Below, in pieces: positions 1 to 13,586 of a stretch of DNA of 64,000 bases. A program made the translations under genes and the position numbers. The notes under the pieces were generated by a model that saw only the letters and a program-made list of their open reading frames with translations, had not been told where the DNA came from and ran no database searches. The stretch spans positions 1,550,001 to 1,614,000 of the forward strand of contig NZ_CP015600.1 of assembly GCF_001647715.1 (NCBI RefSeq), read 5' to 3'. Each line of letters starts with the position of its first letter. Position 1 is the first letter of the stretch. Source of the DNA: Pseudomonas antarctica (GTDB lineage Bacteria; Pseudomonadota; Gammaproteobacteria; Pseudomonadales; Pseudomonadaceae).

Positions 1-63
1 ATTGACAGTCTCACCGCGGCGATTCCGATTTTTGCCGTGCTGTTGTGGATGACTGCTTCGTGA
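1..63 (+). CDS. cdsA: Phosphatidate cytidylyltransferase, C-terminal end (partial)
   Basis: Only the last 20 codons are present. They encode a hydrophobic tail ending LLWMTAS, as expected for the final membrane helix of CdsA, which makes CDP-diacylglycerol for phospholipid synthesis. The stop TGA at 61-63 overlaps the dxr start GTG at 60 by four bases (GTGA), so the genes are translationally coupled. The assignment rests on this short tail and on the cdsA-dxr-rseP-bamA order known in pseudomonads. Confidence 0.75.
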   Translation: MDSLTAAIPIFAVLLWMTAS

Positions 64-1250
64 GCCGCCTGCAGCAGGTGACCGTGCTTGGCGCGACCGG
101 TTCGGTCGGGCTGAGTACGCTGGATGTGATCGCGCGACATCCTGACCGCTATCAAGTCTTTGCCCTGACCGGCTTTACGCGGTTGAGCGAGTTGCTGGCC
201 CTGTGTGTGCGCCATGCGCCGCGTTTCGCGGTAGTGCCTGAAGCAACTGCCGCGCGAGGCTTGCAGGACGATCTGCGGGCCGCCGGCCTTGCCACACAAG
301 TGTTGGTGGGCGAGGAGGGCTTGTGCCAGGTGTCGTCCGACGCCGAGGTGGATACGGTAGTGGCAGCCATTGTCGGGGCGGCGGGTTTGCGTCCGACACT
401 GGCGGCAGTGGATGCTGGCAAGAAGATTTTGCTGGCCAATAAAGAAGCGCTGGTCATGTCCGGCACACTCTTTATGCAGGCGGTACGCAAGAGCGGCGCG
501 GTGTTGCTGCCTCTCGACAGTGAGCACAACGCGATTTTCCAGTGCATGCCCGGTGATTTTGCCCGTGGCTTGAGCCAGGTAGGCGTGCGGCGGATTCTTC
601 TTACGGCTTCCGGTGGTCCGTTCCGTCAAACTCCGCTGGCTGATCTTGAACATGTGTCGCCTGACCAGGCCTGCGCCCACCCGAACTGGTCCATGGGGCG
701 CAAGATCTCCGTGGATTCGGCGAGCATGATGAACAAAGGCCTGGAGTTGATCGAGGCTTGCTGGTTGTTCGATGCGCAGCCTGATCAGGTCGAGGTGGTA
801 ATCCACCCGCAAAGTGTGATTCATTCCCTGGTCGACTACGTCGACGGTTCCGTGTTGGCGCAGTTGGGTAATCCCGACATGCGTACGCCGATTGCCAACG
901 CTTTGGCCTGGCCGGAACGGATTGACTCCGGTGTTGCACCGTTGGATCTGTTCGCCATTGCTCGCCTGGACTTCGAAGCGCCGGACGAGCAGCGCTTCCC
1001 ATGCCTGCGTTTGGCCCGGCAAGCGGCGGAGGCGGGTAACAGCGCGCCGGCCATGCTCAATGCGGCCAACGAAGTGGCTGTGGCGGCGTTTCTCGACCGG
1101 CGCATCCGTTTTCCGCAGATCGCGAGTATCATCGAGGACGTTTTGAGTCTTGAGCCGGTAGTGGCTGTGAATGATTTAGGGGCAGTGTTCGAGGCGGATA
1201 CAAAGGCCCGTACCCTGGCCGGACAATGGTTGAACCGCAACGCGCGTTAG
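60..1250 (+). CDS. dxr: 1-deoxy-D-xylulose 5-phosphate reductoisomerase
   Basis: This 396-residue cytosolic enzyme converts DXP to MEP with NADPH, the committed step of the non-mevalonate isoprenoid pathway. The N-terminal [12 protein letters not shown] is the NADPH-binding loop. DSEHNAIFQ carries the metal-binding Asp/Glu, followed by the flexible-loop region [27 protein letters not shown] and HPQSVIHS. Length matches the family. I chose GTG at 60 because it gives the usual MSR.Q..VLGATGS start; an ATG at 45 lies inside cdsA. ispD and ispF of the same pathway lie further along this window. Confidence 0.97.
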   Translation: MSRLQQVTVLGATGSVGLSTLDVIARHPDRYQVFALTGFTRLSELLALCVRHAPRFAVVPEATAARGLQDDLRAAGLATQVLVGEEGLCQVSSDAEVDTVVAAIVGAAGLRPTLAAVDAGKKILLANKEALVMSGTLFMQAVRKSGAVLLPLDSEHNAIFQCMPGDFARGLSQVGVRRILLTASGGPFRQTPLADLEHVSPDQACAHPNWSMGRKISVDSASMMNKGLELIEACWLFDAQPDQVEVVIHPQSVIHSLVDYVDGSVLAQLGNPDMRTPIANALAWPERIDSGVAPLDLFAIARLDFEAPDEQRFPCLRLARQAAEAGNSAPAMLNAANEVAVAAFLDRRIRFPQIASIIEDVLSLEPVVAVNDLGAVFEADTKARTLAGQWLNRNAR

Positions 1251-1303
1251 TCTGTGGGCAGGTTTTAGCCTTCAGGTACTGGATTGGAATGCGGAGAAAT
1301 TAG

Positions 1304-2656
1304 ATGAGTGCGCTCTACATGATTGTCGGCACCCTGGTTGCTCTGGGTGTGCTGGTTACCTTCCACGAATTCGGCCACTTTTGGGTGGCGCGTCGTTGCG
1401 GCGTCAAGGTACTGCGCTTTTCCGTCGGTTTCGGCATGCCGTTGCTGCGTTGGCACGACCGTCGTGGCACCGAGTTCGTGATTGCAGCCATTCCGCTTGG
1501 CGGCTACGTCAAGATGCTCGACGAGCGCGAAGGTGAAGTGCCTGCAGATCAAGTGGACCAGTCCTTCAATCGAAAGACCGTTCGTCAGCGTATCGCTATT
1601 GTTGCAGCCGGCCCGATCGCCAACTTTCTGTTGGCGATGGTGTTCTTCTGGATCTTGGCCATGTTGGGCAGCCAACAGGTACGCCCGGTGATTGGTGCGG
1701 TCGAGGCGGACAGCATGGCGGCCAAGGCCGGCCTGGTTGCTGGGCAGGAAATTGTTTCCATTGATGGCGAGCCGACCACGGGCTGGGGCGCCGTTAATTT
1801 GCAATTGGTGCGCCGCATGGGTGAAAGCGGCACCATCAATGTGGTGGTGCGCGAGCAGGATTCCACCACCGAAACGCCCCGTGAATTGGCGCTGGACCAC
1901 TGGCTCAAGGGTGCGGATGAGCCTGACCCGATCAAGTCCCTGGGGATTCGCCCATGGCGTCCGGCGTTGCCGCCGGTGCTTGCCGAGCTCGATTCGAAAG
2001 GCCCGGCTCAAGCCGCAGGTCTGAAAACCGGCGACCGTCTGCTGGCGCTTGATGGTCAGGCGCTGGGCGACTGGCAGCAAGTGGTCGATCTGGTGCGTGT
2101 ACGCCCTGATACCAAAATTGTGCTGAAAGTTGAGCGCGATGGTGCTCAAATCGACGTCCCTGTGACCTTGTCGGTTCGCGGGGAGGCCAAGGCAGCCGGG
2201 GGTTATCTGGGTGCTGGGGTGAAAGGTGTCGAATGGCCGCCCTCGATGGTACGGGAGGTCAGCTTCGGGCCGTTGGCCGCGATTGGCGAGGGTGCGAAAC
2301 GCACTTGGACCATGAGTGTGCTGACCCTGGAATCGCTCAAGAAGATGTTGTTCGGCGAGCTCTCGGTAAAAAACTTGAGTGGGCCGATAACCATTGCTAA
2401 AGTGGCGGGCGCTTCTGCCCAGTCGGGTGTCGCGGATTTCCTGAATTTCCTGGCTTATCTGAGTATTAGCCTTGGAGTTCTGAATTTGCTGCCCATTCCA
2501 GTACTGGATGGGGGGCATCTGTTGTTTTATCTGGTCGAGTGGGTGCGTGGTCGCCCCTTGTCGGATCGGGTGCAGGGTTGGGGGATACAGATCGGTATCA
2601 GTTTGGTGGTCGGGGTGATGTTGTTAGCTCTGGTCAACGATCTGGGACGACTGTAA
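1304..2656 (+). CDS. rseP: RseP/MucP site-2 protease
   Basis: This 450-residue inner-membrane zinc metalloprotease carries out the second cleavage of the anti-sigma factor (RseA/MucA), releasing the envelope-stress sigma factor. The zinc motif HEFGH is at residues 21-25 in the first membrane helix, and the third ligand lies in LDGGH at 401-405 near the C-terminus. Two PDZ-like regions sit between them, with GLVAGQEIVSIDG and GLKTGDRLLALDG as their binding loops. The start ATG has a GGAGA site upstream. It sits between dxr and bamA, as usual in gamma-proteobacteria. Confidence 0.97.
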   Translation: MSALYMIVGTLVALGVLVTFHEFGHFWVARRCGVKVLRFSVGFGMPLLRWHDRRGTEFVIAAIPLGGYVKMLDEREGEVPADQVDQSFNRKTVRQRIAIVAAGPIANFLLAMVFFWILAMLGSQQVRPVIGAVEADSMAAKAGLVAGQEIVSIDGEPTTGWGAVNLQLVRRMGESGTINVVVREQDSTTETPRELALDHWLKGADEPDPIKSLGIRPWRPALPPVLAELDSKGPAQAAGLKTGDRLLALDGQALGDWQQVVDLVRVRPDTKIVLKVERDGAQIDVPVTLSVRGEAKAAGGYLGAGVKGVEWPPSMVREVSFGPLAAIGEGAKRTWTMSVLTLESLKKMLFGELSVKNLSGPITIAKVAGASAQSGVADFLNFLAYLSISLGVLNLLPIPVLDGGHLLFYLVEWVRGRPLSDRVQGWGIQIGISLVVGVMLLALVNDLGRL

Positions 2657-2676
2657 CGCTTCGCTGAATTGCGAAT

Positions 2677-2704
2677 CTGCCGCATTTTGCGGCAGTTTGT
2701 TTAT
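2677..2704 (+). terminator. Hairpin with T-rich tail between rseP and bamA
   Basis: CTGCCGCA (2677-2684) pairs with TGCGGCAG (2688-2695) across a three-base loop and is followed by TTTGTTTATT. It has the form of an intrinsic terminator but lies inside an apparent operon. It may act as a partial terminator that sets bamA apart from the upstream genes, with bamA also read from its own promoter. Confidence 0.5.
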
Positions 2705-2730
2705 TGCCAGTTGGAATAAGAAAGGACTTC

Positions 2731-5118
2731 ATGAAACGTCTGCTGCTAACTGCGGTTCTCACCGTATTGATGATCGCCGAAGTTCACGCCGAGTCCTTCA
2801 CTATCTCCGATATTCGCGTCAACGGCCTCCAGCGGGTTTCCGCAGGTAGCGTCTTTGGTGCCTTGCCGTTGAACGTCGGGGAACAGGCGGATGATCGTCG
2901 CCTGGTGGAATCCACTCGTGCGCTGTTCAAAACCGGGTTCTTTCAAGATATCCAACTGGGTCGCGAAGGCAACGTCCTGGTCATCACTGTCGTTGAGCGA
3001 CCTTCCGTCGCCAGTATCCAGATCGAGGGTAACAAGGCGATCTCTACTGAAGACTTGATGAAGGGCCTCAAGCAATCCGGCCTGGCCGAGGGCGAGATCT
3101 TCCAGCGCGCCACCCTTGAGGGTGTGCGTAACGAACTTCAACGCCAGTACGTTGCCCAGGGCCGCTATTCAGCGACCGTGGAAACTGAAGTGATCCCGCA
3201 GCCTCGTAACCGTGTCGGCCTCAAGGTCAACATCAACGAAGGCACTGTGGCGGCGATTCAGCACATCAACGTGGTGGGCAACACCAAGTTCGCTGACGAC
3301 GACCTGATTGACCTGTTCGAGCTCAAGACCACCAACTGGTTGTCGTTCTTCAAGAACGATGACAAGTATGCCCGTGAAAAGCTATCCGGTGACCTGGAGC
3401 GTCTGCGTTCCTACTATCTGGACCGTGGCTATATCAACATGGATATCGCTTCGACCCAGGTGTCCATCACCCCGGATAAAAAGCACGTCTACATCACCGT
3501 CAACGTCAACGAAGGTGAGAAGTACACCGTTCGTGACGTGAAGCTCAGCGGCGACCTGAAAGTACCGGAAGACCAGGTCAAGTCCCTGTTGCTGGTGCAG
3601 AAAGACCAGGTTTTCTCGCGCAAGCTGATGACCACGACCTCCGAGCTGATCACCCGTCGTCTGGGTAACGAAGGCTACACCTTCGCCAACGTCAACGGCG
3701 TGCCTACCCCGCACGATGATGACCACACAGTGGACATCACCTTCGTTGTCGACCCGGGCAAGCGTGCCTACGTGAACCGCATCAACTTCCGTGGCAACAC
3801 CAAGTCTGCGGACGAAGTGCTGCGTCGTGAAATGCGCCAGATGGAAGGTGGCTGGGCGTCGACTTACCTGATCGACCAGTCCAAGACCCGTCTTGAACGC
3901 CTGGGCTTCTTCAAGGAAGTCAACGTCGAAACCCCGGCAGTACCGGGTGTGGATGACCAGGTTGACGTGAACTACGCCGTTGAAGAGCAGGCGTCGGGCT
4001 CGATCACCGCCAGCGTAGGTTTCGCACAGAGTGCCGGCCTTATCCTCGGTGGTTCGATTACCCAGAACAACTTCCTCGGTACCGGTAACAAGGTCTCCAT
4101 TGGCCTGACCCGAAGCGAATACCAGAGCCGCTATAACTTCGGTTATGTCGACCCCTACTGGACAGCTGATGGTGTGAGCCTGGGCTACAACGCCTTCTAC
4201 CGCACCACCGACTACAAAGACCTCAACGTTGACGTTGCAAGCTATGCGATCGACAGCCTCGGTGCCGGTGTCAATATCGGTTACCCGATCAGCGAGACTT
4301 CGCGCTTGACCTTCGGCTTTACCGCGCAGCAGGACAAGATCAAGACGGGTGTGTACACCACGGATGAGATCTTCGACTTCGTGCGCCGAGAAGGTGATCA
4401 GTTCCTGAACTTCAAGGCTTCGGTTGGTTGGTCGGAATCCACCCTGAACAAAGGTGTGCTGGCGACCCGTGGTCATTCTCAAAGCCTGACTGCAGAAGCC
4501 ACCACGCCGGGCAGCGACCTGTCGTTCTTCAAGCTCGACTACCGTGGCCAGTTGTTCCAGCCGCTGAGCGATAACTACACCATGCGCCTGCACACTGAGC
4601 TGGGTTATGGCGATGGTTATGGTTCGACCAGTGGGTTGCCGTTCTACGAGAACTACTATGCGGGCGGTTTCAACTCGGTTCGTGGTTTCAAGGACAGTAC
4701 CCTGGGCCCACGTGGTACGCCGAGCCGTGGTCAATCGGTAACCGGTAACCAAGGCACTACCGTTGACTCCAACAACGACCCTCTGGCATTCGGTGGTAAC
4801 GTGCTGATCCAGGGTGGTGCGGAGCTTCTGTTCCCGCTGCCGTTCGTCAAGGATCAGCGTTCGTTGCGGACCTCGCTCTTCTGGGACGTGGGTAACGTGT
4901 TCGACTCCAAGTGCCAGCAGATCACCAACCCGAGTGGCGTGAAGTCGCAGACTGAGTGCAACGACATCAGCCTGAGCAACCTCGCCAGCTCCGTAGGTGT
5001 GGGTGTCACTTGGGTGACCGCGCTTGGCCCATTGAGCTTTGCTCTGGCCATGCCGATCAAGAAGCCGGATAACGCTGAAACCCAGATTTTCCAATTCTCC
5101 CTCGGCCAGACGTTTTAA
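2731..5118 (+). CDS. bamA: Outer-membrane protein assembly factor BamA (Omp85)
   Basis: BamA is the essential barrel that folds and inserts beta-barrel proteins into the outer membrane, with the Bam lipoproteins. The 795-residue product starts with a signal peptide (MKRLLLTAVLTVLMIAEVHA). Five POTRA repeats cover roughly residues 20-420. The C-terminal barrel carries the loop-6 motif VRGF and ends in Phe, the outer-membrane sorting signal. I chose ATG 2731 over an upstream in-frame TTG because it follows AGAAAGGA and begins the signal peptide. Its chaperone Skp is encoded next, 45 bp downstream. Confidence 0.97.
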   Translation: MKRLLLTAVLTVLMIAEVHAESFTISDIRVNGLQRVSAGSVFGALPLNVGEQADDRRLVESTRALFKTGFFQDIQLGREGNVLVITVVERPSVASIQIEGNKAISTEDLMKGLKQSGLAEGEIFQRATLEGVRNELQRQYVAQGRYSATVETEVIPQPRNRVGLKVNINEGTVAAIQHINVVGNTKFADDDLIDLFELKTTNWLSFFKNDDKYAREKLSGDLERLRSYYLDRGYINMDIASTQVSITPDKKHVYITVNVNEGEKYTVRDVKLSGDLKVPEDQVKSLLLVQKDQVFSRKLMTTTSELITRRLGNEGYTFANVNGVPTPHDDDHTVDITFVVDPGKRAYVNRINFRGNTKSADEVLRREMRQMEGGWASTYLIDQSKTRLERLGFFKEVNVETPAVPGVDDQVDVNYAVEEQASGSITASVGFAQSAGLILGGSITQNNFLGTGNKVSIGLTRSEYQSRYNFGYVDPYWTADGVSLGYNAFYRTTDYKDLNVDVASYAIDSLGAGVNIGYPISETSRLTFGFTAQQDKIKTGVYTTDEIFDFVRREGDQFLNFKASVGWSESTLNKGVLATRGHSQSLTAEATTPGSDLSFFKLDYRGQLFQPLSDNYTMRLHTELGYGDGYGSTSGLPFYENYYAGGFNSVRGFKDSTLGPRGTPSRGQSVTGNQGTTVDSNNDPLAFGGNVLIQGGAELLFPLPFVKDQRSLRTSLFWDVGNVFDSKCQQITNPSGVKSQTECNDISLSNLASSVGVGVTWVTALGPLSFALAMPIKKPDNAETQIFQFSLGQTF

Positions 5119-5163
5119 GCGTCTGACCCAAGATAACGACAACGGATTCTGTAGGAGTACATC

Positions 5164-5667
5164 GTGCGTAAGTTGACTCAATTGGTTCTGCTGGCCACTG
5201 TGCTGGTAACCACACCGGCCTTCGCCGAAATGAAAATCGCCGTTCTGAACTATCAGATGGCTCTGCTGGAATCCGACGCCGCCAAGCGATACGCCGTGGA
5301 TGCCGAGAAAAAGTTCGGTCCGCAACTGACCAAGCTCAAGACTCTGGAAAGCAGCGCCAAGGGCATCCAGGACCGTTTGGTAGCGGGTGGCGACAAGATG
5401 CAGCAAGGCGAGCGTGAGCGTCTGGAGCTTGAGTTCAAGCAAAAGGCCCGTGACTACCAGTTCCAGTCCAAGGAGCTGAACGAAGCCAAAGCCGTTGCTG
5501 ACCGTGAAATGCTCAAGCAGCTCAAGCCGAAGCTCGACAGCGCAGTGGAAGAAGTCATCAAGAAAGGTGCCTTTGACCTGGTGTTCGAGCGCGGCGCCGT
5601 GATTGACGTCAAGCCTCAATACGACATCACCCGTCAGGTGATCGAGCGCATGAACCAGCTGAAGTAA
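5164..5667 (+). CDS. skp: Periplasmic chaperone Skp/OmpH
   Basis: This 167-residue protein holds unfolded outer-membrane proteins in the periplasm for delivery to BamA. It has a signal peptide (MRKLTQLVLLATVLVTTPAFA), then a long charged helical region (about residues 30-130) that would form the coiled-coil arms of the trimeric jellyfish-shaped chaperone. Translation starts at GTG 5164, preceded by TAGGAG. It lies between bamA and lpxD, the conserved position. Confidence 0.95.
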   Translation: MRKLTQLVLLATVLVTTPAFAEMKIAVLNYQMALLESDAAKRYAVDAEKKFGPQLTKLKTLESSAKGIQDRLVAGGDKMQQGERERLELEFKQKARDYQFQSKELNEAKAVADREMLKQLKPKLDSAVEEVIKKGAFDLVFERGAVIDVKPQYDITRQVIERMNQLK

Positions 5668-5670
5668 GCC

Positions 5671-6726
5671 ATGACCGCGACTATCAAACTCGGCGAGTTG
5701 GCCGAGTTCCTTGGGGCCACCTTGCGTGGCTCCAAGGAGAAAGAAATCACTGGGCTAGCCACCTTGCAGGAGGCTGGCCCAGCTCAGTTGAGCTTCCTCG
5801 CAAATCCCCAATACCGTAAATACCTGGTCGACAGCCAAGCAGCAGCCGTGCTGCTGAAGGCTGCCGATGCCGAGGGGTTTGCCGGGGATGCGCTGGTGGT
5901 TCCCGACCCTTACCTGGCGTATGCCCGGGCATCGCACCTGTTCGATCCAAAGCCTAAAGCTGCCGTCGGTGTTCATCCTTCAGCGGTGATTGCTGACGAT
6001 GCCCAGGTCGATCCTGCGGCCAGCATTGGCGCCTTTGCAGTGATTGAGAGCGGTGCGCGTATTGCTGCGGGTGTCACGGTGGGCGCTCATTGCTTTATCG
6101 GCGCGCGCTGTGAAATTGGTGCCGATGGTTGGCTGGCCCCTCGCGTTACGCTTTACCACGACGTGCGTATTGGTGAGCGGGTGGTGATTCAGTCGGGTGC
6201 AGTGATCGGTGGTGAAGGGTTTGGTTTTGCCAATTCCAAAGGTGTCTGGCACAAGATTGCCCAGGTCGGCGGCGTACTGATCGGCGATGACGTGGAAATT
6301 GGCGTCAACACCGCGGTGGACCGTGGGGCCTTGGCCGATACCGTGATAGGTAACGGCGTGAAGCTCGATAACCAGATCCAGATCGCCCACAACGTGCAGA
6401 TTGGCGATCACACCGCCATGGCGGCATGCGTCGGGATTTCCGGCAGCACCAAGATCGGCAAGCATTGCATGCTCGCCGGTGGCGTTGGGCTGGTGGGGCA
6501 TATCGATATTTGCGACAACGTCTTCATTACCGGCATGACCATGGTGACCCACTCGATTACCGAGCCTGGCGCCTACTCTTCCGGTACGGCCATGCAGCCT
6601 GCGGCTGAATGGCGCAAGAGTGCAGCGCGCTTGAGGCAACTTGACGACATGGCTCGCCGCCTCAAACAGCTGGAAAAGCGTGTTGGGGACGTGACCCCTG
6701 GCGGTAATGCTTCATCAGAAGGCTGA
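5671..6726 (+). CDS. lpxD: UDP-3-O-(3-hydroxyacyl)glucosamine N-acyltransferase
   Basis: LpxD adds the second 3-hydroxyacyl chain in lipid A synthesis, using acyl-ACP. The 351-residue product has an N-terminal uridine-binding domain (about 1-100), then a left-handed beta-helix of hexapeptide repeats (about 105-310) including IAHNVQIG with the expected catalytic His. A C-terminal helix follows ([19 protein letters not shown]). It starts 3 bp after skp stops and is followed by fabZ, lpxA and lpxB. Confidence 0.97.
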   Translation: MTATIKLGELAEFLGATLRGSKEKEITGLATLQEAGPAQLSFLANPQYRKYLVDSQAAAVLLKAADAEGFAGDALVVPDPYLAYARASHLFDPKPKAAVGVHPSAVIADDAQVDPAASIGAFAVIESGARIAAGVTVGAHCFIGARCEIGADGWLAPRVTLYHDVRIGERVVIQSGAVIGGEGFGFANSKGVWHKIAQVGGVLIGDDVEIGVNTAVDRGALADTVIGNGVKLDNQIQIAHNVQIGDHTAMAACVGISGSTKIGKHCMLAGGVGLVGHIDICDNVFITGMTMVTHSITEPGAYSSGTAMQPAAEWRKSAARLRQLDDMARRLKQLEKRVGDVTPGGNASSEG

Positions 6727-6731
6727 TACCA

Positions 6732-6762
6732 TTTCCATATCAAGTGTGCACAGCCGCTAGAC
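6732..6762 (+). promoter_or_regulatory. Possible sigma-70-like promoter upstream of fabZ
   Basis: TAGACT (6757-6762) resembles a -10 box, with TTTCCA 19 bases upstream as a weak -35. The same CCG(G/C)TAGACT block followed by a C/T-rich stretch occurs upstream of pyrG and eno in this window. The spacing here is long, so this is tentative. Confidence 0.3.
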
Positions 6763-6837
6763 TGCCTCCTTGATTTGCTAGCGGGGCGTGCGTTTAGTCC
6801 GCCCGCCCCCAATCTTTATTACAGGCTTCCCCCCGAA

Positions 6838-7278
6838 ATGATGGACATCAACGAGATTCGCGAATACCTGCCTCACCGTTACCCGTTCCTGCTGGTGGAT
6901 CGTGTAGTGGACCTCAATGTCGAGGAAAAGCGCATTCGTGCCTACAAGAATGTCAGCATCAACGAACCGTTCTTCAATGGTCACTTCCCTGCGCATCCAA
7001 TTATGCCGGGCGTGCTGATCATCGAAGCGATGGCCCAGGCTGCCGGTATCCTTGGTTTCAAAATGCTCGACCTCAAGCCTGCCGATGGCACGCTTTACTA
7101 TTTCGTGGGCTCCGACAAGCTGCGCTTCCGTAACCCGGTCACGCCGGGTGACCAGTTGATCCTGGAAGCCAAGTTCATCAGTTGCAAACGCCAGATCTGG
7201 AAGTTCGAGTGCCAGGCCTCGGTGGACGGCAAGCCGGTGTGCTCCGCTGAGATCATCTGTGCGGAACGCAAACTATGA
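6838..7278 (+). CDS. fabZ: (3R)-hydroxyacyl-ACP dehydratase
   Basis: FabZ dehydrates 3-hydroxyacyl-ACP in fatty-acid elongation and draws on the same 3-hydroxyacyl-ACP pool that lipid A synthesis consumes. The 146-residue hot-dog-fold protein has [12 protein letters not shown] with catalytic His49, and Glu63 in [10 protein letters not shown] chose ATG 6838 ([17 protein letters not shown]) because it gives the family length; an upstream in-frame TTG would add 21 non-conserved residues. Its TGA overlaps the lpxA ATG. Confidence 0.97.
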
Positions 7279-8051
7279 GTTTGATTGACCCTCGCGCAAT
7301 CATCGATCCGTCGGCCGTTCTGGCCGCCGACGTTGAGGTCGGCCCCTGGTCGATCGTCGGCGCAGGTGTTGAAATCGGCGAGGGGACTGTCATCGGGCCA
7401 CACGTGATCCTCAAAGGTCCGACCCGCATTGGCAAACACAATCGCATCTACCAGTTTTCCTCGGTAGGCGAAGACACCCCGGACATGAAGTACAAGGGTG
7501 AAGAAACACGCCTGGTAATCGGTGATCACAACATCATCCGTGAAGGCGTGACCATTCACCGTGGCACCGTGCAGGATCGTGCCGAAACCACCTTGGGTGA
7601 CCACAACCTGATCATGGCCTATGCGCACATCGGCCATGACAGTGTGATCGGCAACCATTGCATCCTGGTTAACAACACTGCACTGGCTGGCCATGTGCAC
7701 GTTGACGATTGGGCGATCCTGTCCGGTTTCACCCTGGTGCATCAGTATTGCCATATCGGCGCCCACAGCTTTTCCGGCATGGGGACGGCGATCGGCAAGG
7801 ACGTTCCTGCATTCGTCACGGTCTTCGGCAACCCTGCCGAAGCCCGCAGCATGAACTTCGAAGGCATGCGCCGTCGCGGTTTCAGCGAGGACGCTATTCA
7901 CGCCCTGCGCCGTGCCTACAAGGTGGTTTACCGCCAAGGGTTGACGGTCGAGCAGGCTCTGACCGAACTGACCGAGCCGGCAGCGTTGTTCCCGGAAGTC
8001 GCGGTGTTCCGCGACTCTATCCAGGCATCGACCCGCGGCATCACCCGCTGA
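7275..8051 (+). CDS. lpxA: UDP-N-acetylglucosamine acyltransferase
   Basis: LpxA catalyses the first step of lipid A synthesis, moving 3-hydroxyacyl from ACP to UDP-GlcNAc. The 258-residue product is mostly a left-handed beta-helix (hexapeptide repeats, about 1-190) with a C-terminal helical domain. The segment [15 protein letters not shown] holds the catalytic-His region, and [13 protein letters not shown] follows. The start overlaps the fabZ stop (ATGA). lpxB starts 2 bp after its stop. Confidence 0.97.
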
Positions 8052-8053
8052 TC

Positions 8054-9193
8054 ATGGCTAATCTGCGTATCGCGCTGGTGGCCGGTGAAGCTTCCGGCGA
8101 TATTCTGGGCGCAGGCCTGATGCGGGCCCTCAAGGCCCAGCATCCTGCGGTGGAGTTCATTGGCGTGGGTGGCCCACTCATGCAGGCCGAAGGTCTGACT
8201 TCCTACTTTCCCATGGAGCGCCTCTCGGTCATGGGGCTGGTGGAAGTATTAGGCCGTCTGCGTGAGCTGTTGGCGCGGCGTAAGCTACTGATTCAGACAC
8301 TGATCGAAGAAAGGCCTGACGTTTTTATCGGAATCGACGCGCCGGACTTCACCCTCAATATCGAACTCAAGTTGCGTCAGGCCGGTATCAAGACCGTGCA
8401 TTACGTCAGCCCGTCCGTGTGGGCGTGGCGTCAGAAGCGCGTGCTGAAGATCCGTGAAGGCTGCGACTTGATGCTGACCTTGTTGCCATTCGAGGCCAGG
8501 TTCTACGAAGAGAAGGGCGTGCCGGTGCGGTTTGTCGGGCACACGCTGGCCGACACCATTCCGTTGCAAGCGGACCGCGCTGCCGCGCGTGCCGAACTGG
8601 GCTTGCCCGACGGCCCGCTCGTAGCGCTGATGCCGGGCAGTCGAGGTGGCGAAGTCGGTCGCCTGGCCAGCGTGTTTTTCGATGCGGCCGAACGCCTTCA
8701 ATCCATGAAGCCTGGTATTCGCTTCGTCTTGCCGTGCGCGAGCCCGCAACGGCGTGCACAAATCGAGACGCTGCTTGAGGGGCGCAATCTGCCGTTGACC
8801 TTGCTCGACGGCAAGTCGCACCTGGCCCTCGCAGCCTGTGATGCGGTACTGATCGCCTCGGGCACAGCGACCCTGGAGGCGCTGCTGTACAAGCGCCCAA
8901 TGGTCGTGGCCTATCGTCTGGCGCCGCTGACGTTCTGGATTCTGAAGCGCATGGTCAAAAGCCCTTACATTTCCTTGCCCAACTTGCTGGCCCAGCGCTT
9001 GCTGGTGCCTGAGTTGTTGCAGGACGATGCAACGCCTGAAGCGCTGGCGCAAACGCTACTGCCGTTGATCGACGGCGGTGAAGAGCAGACCCGTGGGTTT
9101 GACGATATCCACCGCACTTTGCGCCGTGACGCGTCGAACCAGGCGGCTGACGCCGTATTGACCTTGATCGGCCAAAAACAGGACGCTTTATGA
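8054..9193 (+). CDS. lpxB: Lipid-A-disaccharide synthase
   Basis: LpxB is a peripheral-membrane GT19 glycosyltransferase joining UDP-diacylglucosamine and lipid X into the lipid A disaccharide. The 379-residue product begins [23 protein letters not shown], the conserved glycine-rich N-terminus, and contains [14 protein letters not shown] and [14 protein letters not shown] chose ATG 8054, just after lpxA, over a much earlier in-frame start inside lpxA. The stop overlaps the rnhB start (ATGA). Confidence 0.97.
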   Translation: MANLRIALVAGEASGDILGAGLMRALKAQHPAVEFIGVGGPLMQAEGLTSYFPMERLSVMGLVEVLGRLRELLARRKLLIQTLIEERPDVFIGIDAPDFTLNIELKLRQAGIKTVHYVSPSVWAWRQKRVLKIREGCDLMLTLLPFEARFYEEKGVPVRFVGHTLADTIPLQADRAAARAELGLPDGPLVALMPGSRGGEVGRLASVFFDAAERLQSMKPGIRFVLPCASPQRRAQIETLLEGRNLPLTLLDGKSHLALAACDAVLIASGTATLEALLYKRPMVVAYRLAPLTFWILKRMVKSPYISLPNLLAQRLLVPELLQDDATPEALAQTLLPLIDGGEEQTRGFDDIHRTLRRDASNQAADAVLTLIGQKQDAL

Positions 9194-9822
9194 CAACGCA
9201 AATGGGCCTGGACTTCAGCCTGGTCGCCGAAGCTCACGCGCTGGTCGCCGGTGTTGACGAAGTAGGGCGCGGCCCGCTGTGTGGCGCCGTCGTGACGGCA
9301 GCGGTGATTCTCGACCCGAACCGCCCGATCCTCGGCCTCAACGACTCGAAAAAACTCACCGAGGCGCGCCGTGAAAAGCTCTACGACGAGATTTGCGAAA
9401 AAGCCCTGAGCTGGCATATCGCCCGTGCCGAAGTCGAAGAGATCGACGAGTTGAATATTCTCCATGCGACCATGCTGGCCATGCAGCGCGCGGTGGAAGG
9501 CCTGCACATCACCCCTAAACTGGCGATGATCGATGGCAACCGCTGCCCTAAATTGACGATGCCGTCAGAAGCCGTGGTCAAGGGTGACAGCAAGGTGCCG
9601 GCCATCGCCGCCGCGTCGATCCTGGCCAAGGTCAGCCGTGACCGTGAAATGGCTGCTTTCGAATTGATCTACCCCGGCTACGGTATCGGAGGCCATAAAG
9701 GCTACCCGACCCCCGTTCATCTGGAAGCCCTGGCTCGTCTGGGCCCGACGCCGATCCATCGGCGCTCGTTCGCCCCGGTTCGCCTGGCTTACGAGGCGCG
9801 GGAAAGCCTCAGCGAGGTTTAG
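9190..9822 (+). CDS. rnhB: Ribonuclease HII
   Basis: RNase HII nicks RNA in RNA-DNA hybrids and at single embedded ribonucleotides, starting ribonucleotide excision repair. The 210-residue product has the N-terminal catalytic motif [11 protein letters not shown] (Asp-Glu), NDSKKL, and further acidic residues in MIDGN and ILAKVSRD. It overlaps lpxB by four bases and precedes dnaE, the usual lpxB-rnhB-dnaE order. Confidence 0.96.
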   Translation: MTTQMGLDFSLVAEAHALVAGVDEVGRGPLCGAVVTAAVILDPNRPILGLNDSKKLTEARREKLYDEICEKALSWHIARAEVEEIDELNILHATMLAMQRAVEGLHITPKLAMIDGNRCPKLTMPSEAVVKGDSKVPAIAAASILAKVSRDREMAAFELIYPGYGIGGHKGYPTPVHLEALARLGPTPIHRRSFAPVRLAYEARESLSEV

Positions 9823-9859
9823 TCGCGAGGCTGATGTTTTTGCCAAGGCCCGGTACAAT

Positions 9860-9893
9860 CCGGCCTTTAAAGCGCAGTAGCTTTAAATGCCGG
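9860..9893 (+). promoter_or_regulatory. Inverted repeat in the dnaE leader, beside a -10-like TACAAT
   Basis: TACAAT at 9854-9859 resembles a -10 box; the only -35 candidate at 17-base spacing is a poor CTGATG at 9831. Directly after it CCGGC-CT-TTAAAGC (9860-9873) pairs with GCTTTAA-AT-GCCGG (9880-9893) around a six-base loop. The hairpin would lie at or near the 5' end of the dnaE message. There is no T-run, so it is not a terminator. Confidence 0.45.
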
Positions 9894-9935
9894 ATTTCCG
9901 GGCTTTGTTGTTTCTACGTTTAAGACAGGATCACT

Positions 9936-13457
<3,522 letters not shown>

Positions 13458-13504
13458 CGGTCAGATACGTCTGATCTCGACTGAACATTTAATCTCGACC
13501 TAAA

Positions 13505-13531
13505 CGCGCCTCTCCCTTAAGGTAGGGCGCG
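13505..13531 (+). promoter_or_regulatory. Inverted repeat between dnaE and accA
   Basis: CGCGCC (13505-13510) pairs with GGGCGCG (13525-13531), with inner CC/GG pairs around TTAA. No T-run follows, so it is more likely a leader hairpin or operator than a terminator. It lies 56 bp before accA. Confidence 0.3.
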
Positions 13532-13586
13532 AATAGACAACCGGCTGGCCAGGCACCCCTTGGCCGTCGACCCAAGACGGACGCTT

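Noticed and set aside
2704..2730. Upstream TTG start for bamA
   Set aside because: It would put nine residues before the signal peptide and lacks a ribosome site; ATG 2731 follows AGAAAGGA.
3382..5619. Very long minus-strand open frame (745 codons) opposite bamA and skp
   Set aside because: It is antisense to two clearly real genes, shows no domain, and arises from strong codon bias in GC-rich DNA. The same applies to long frames opposite dnaE (10845-13085), pyrG (16401-17951) and the helicase (33548-35503 plus).
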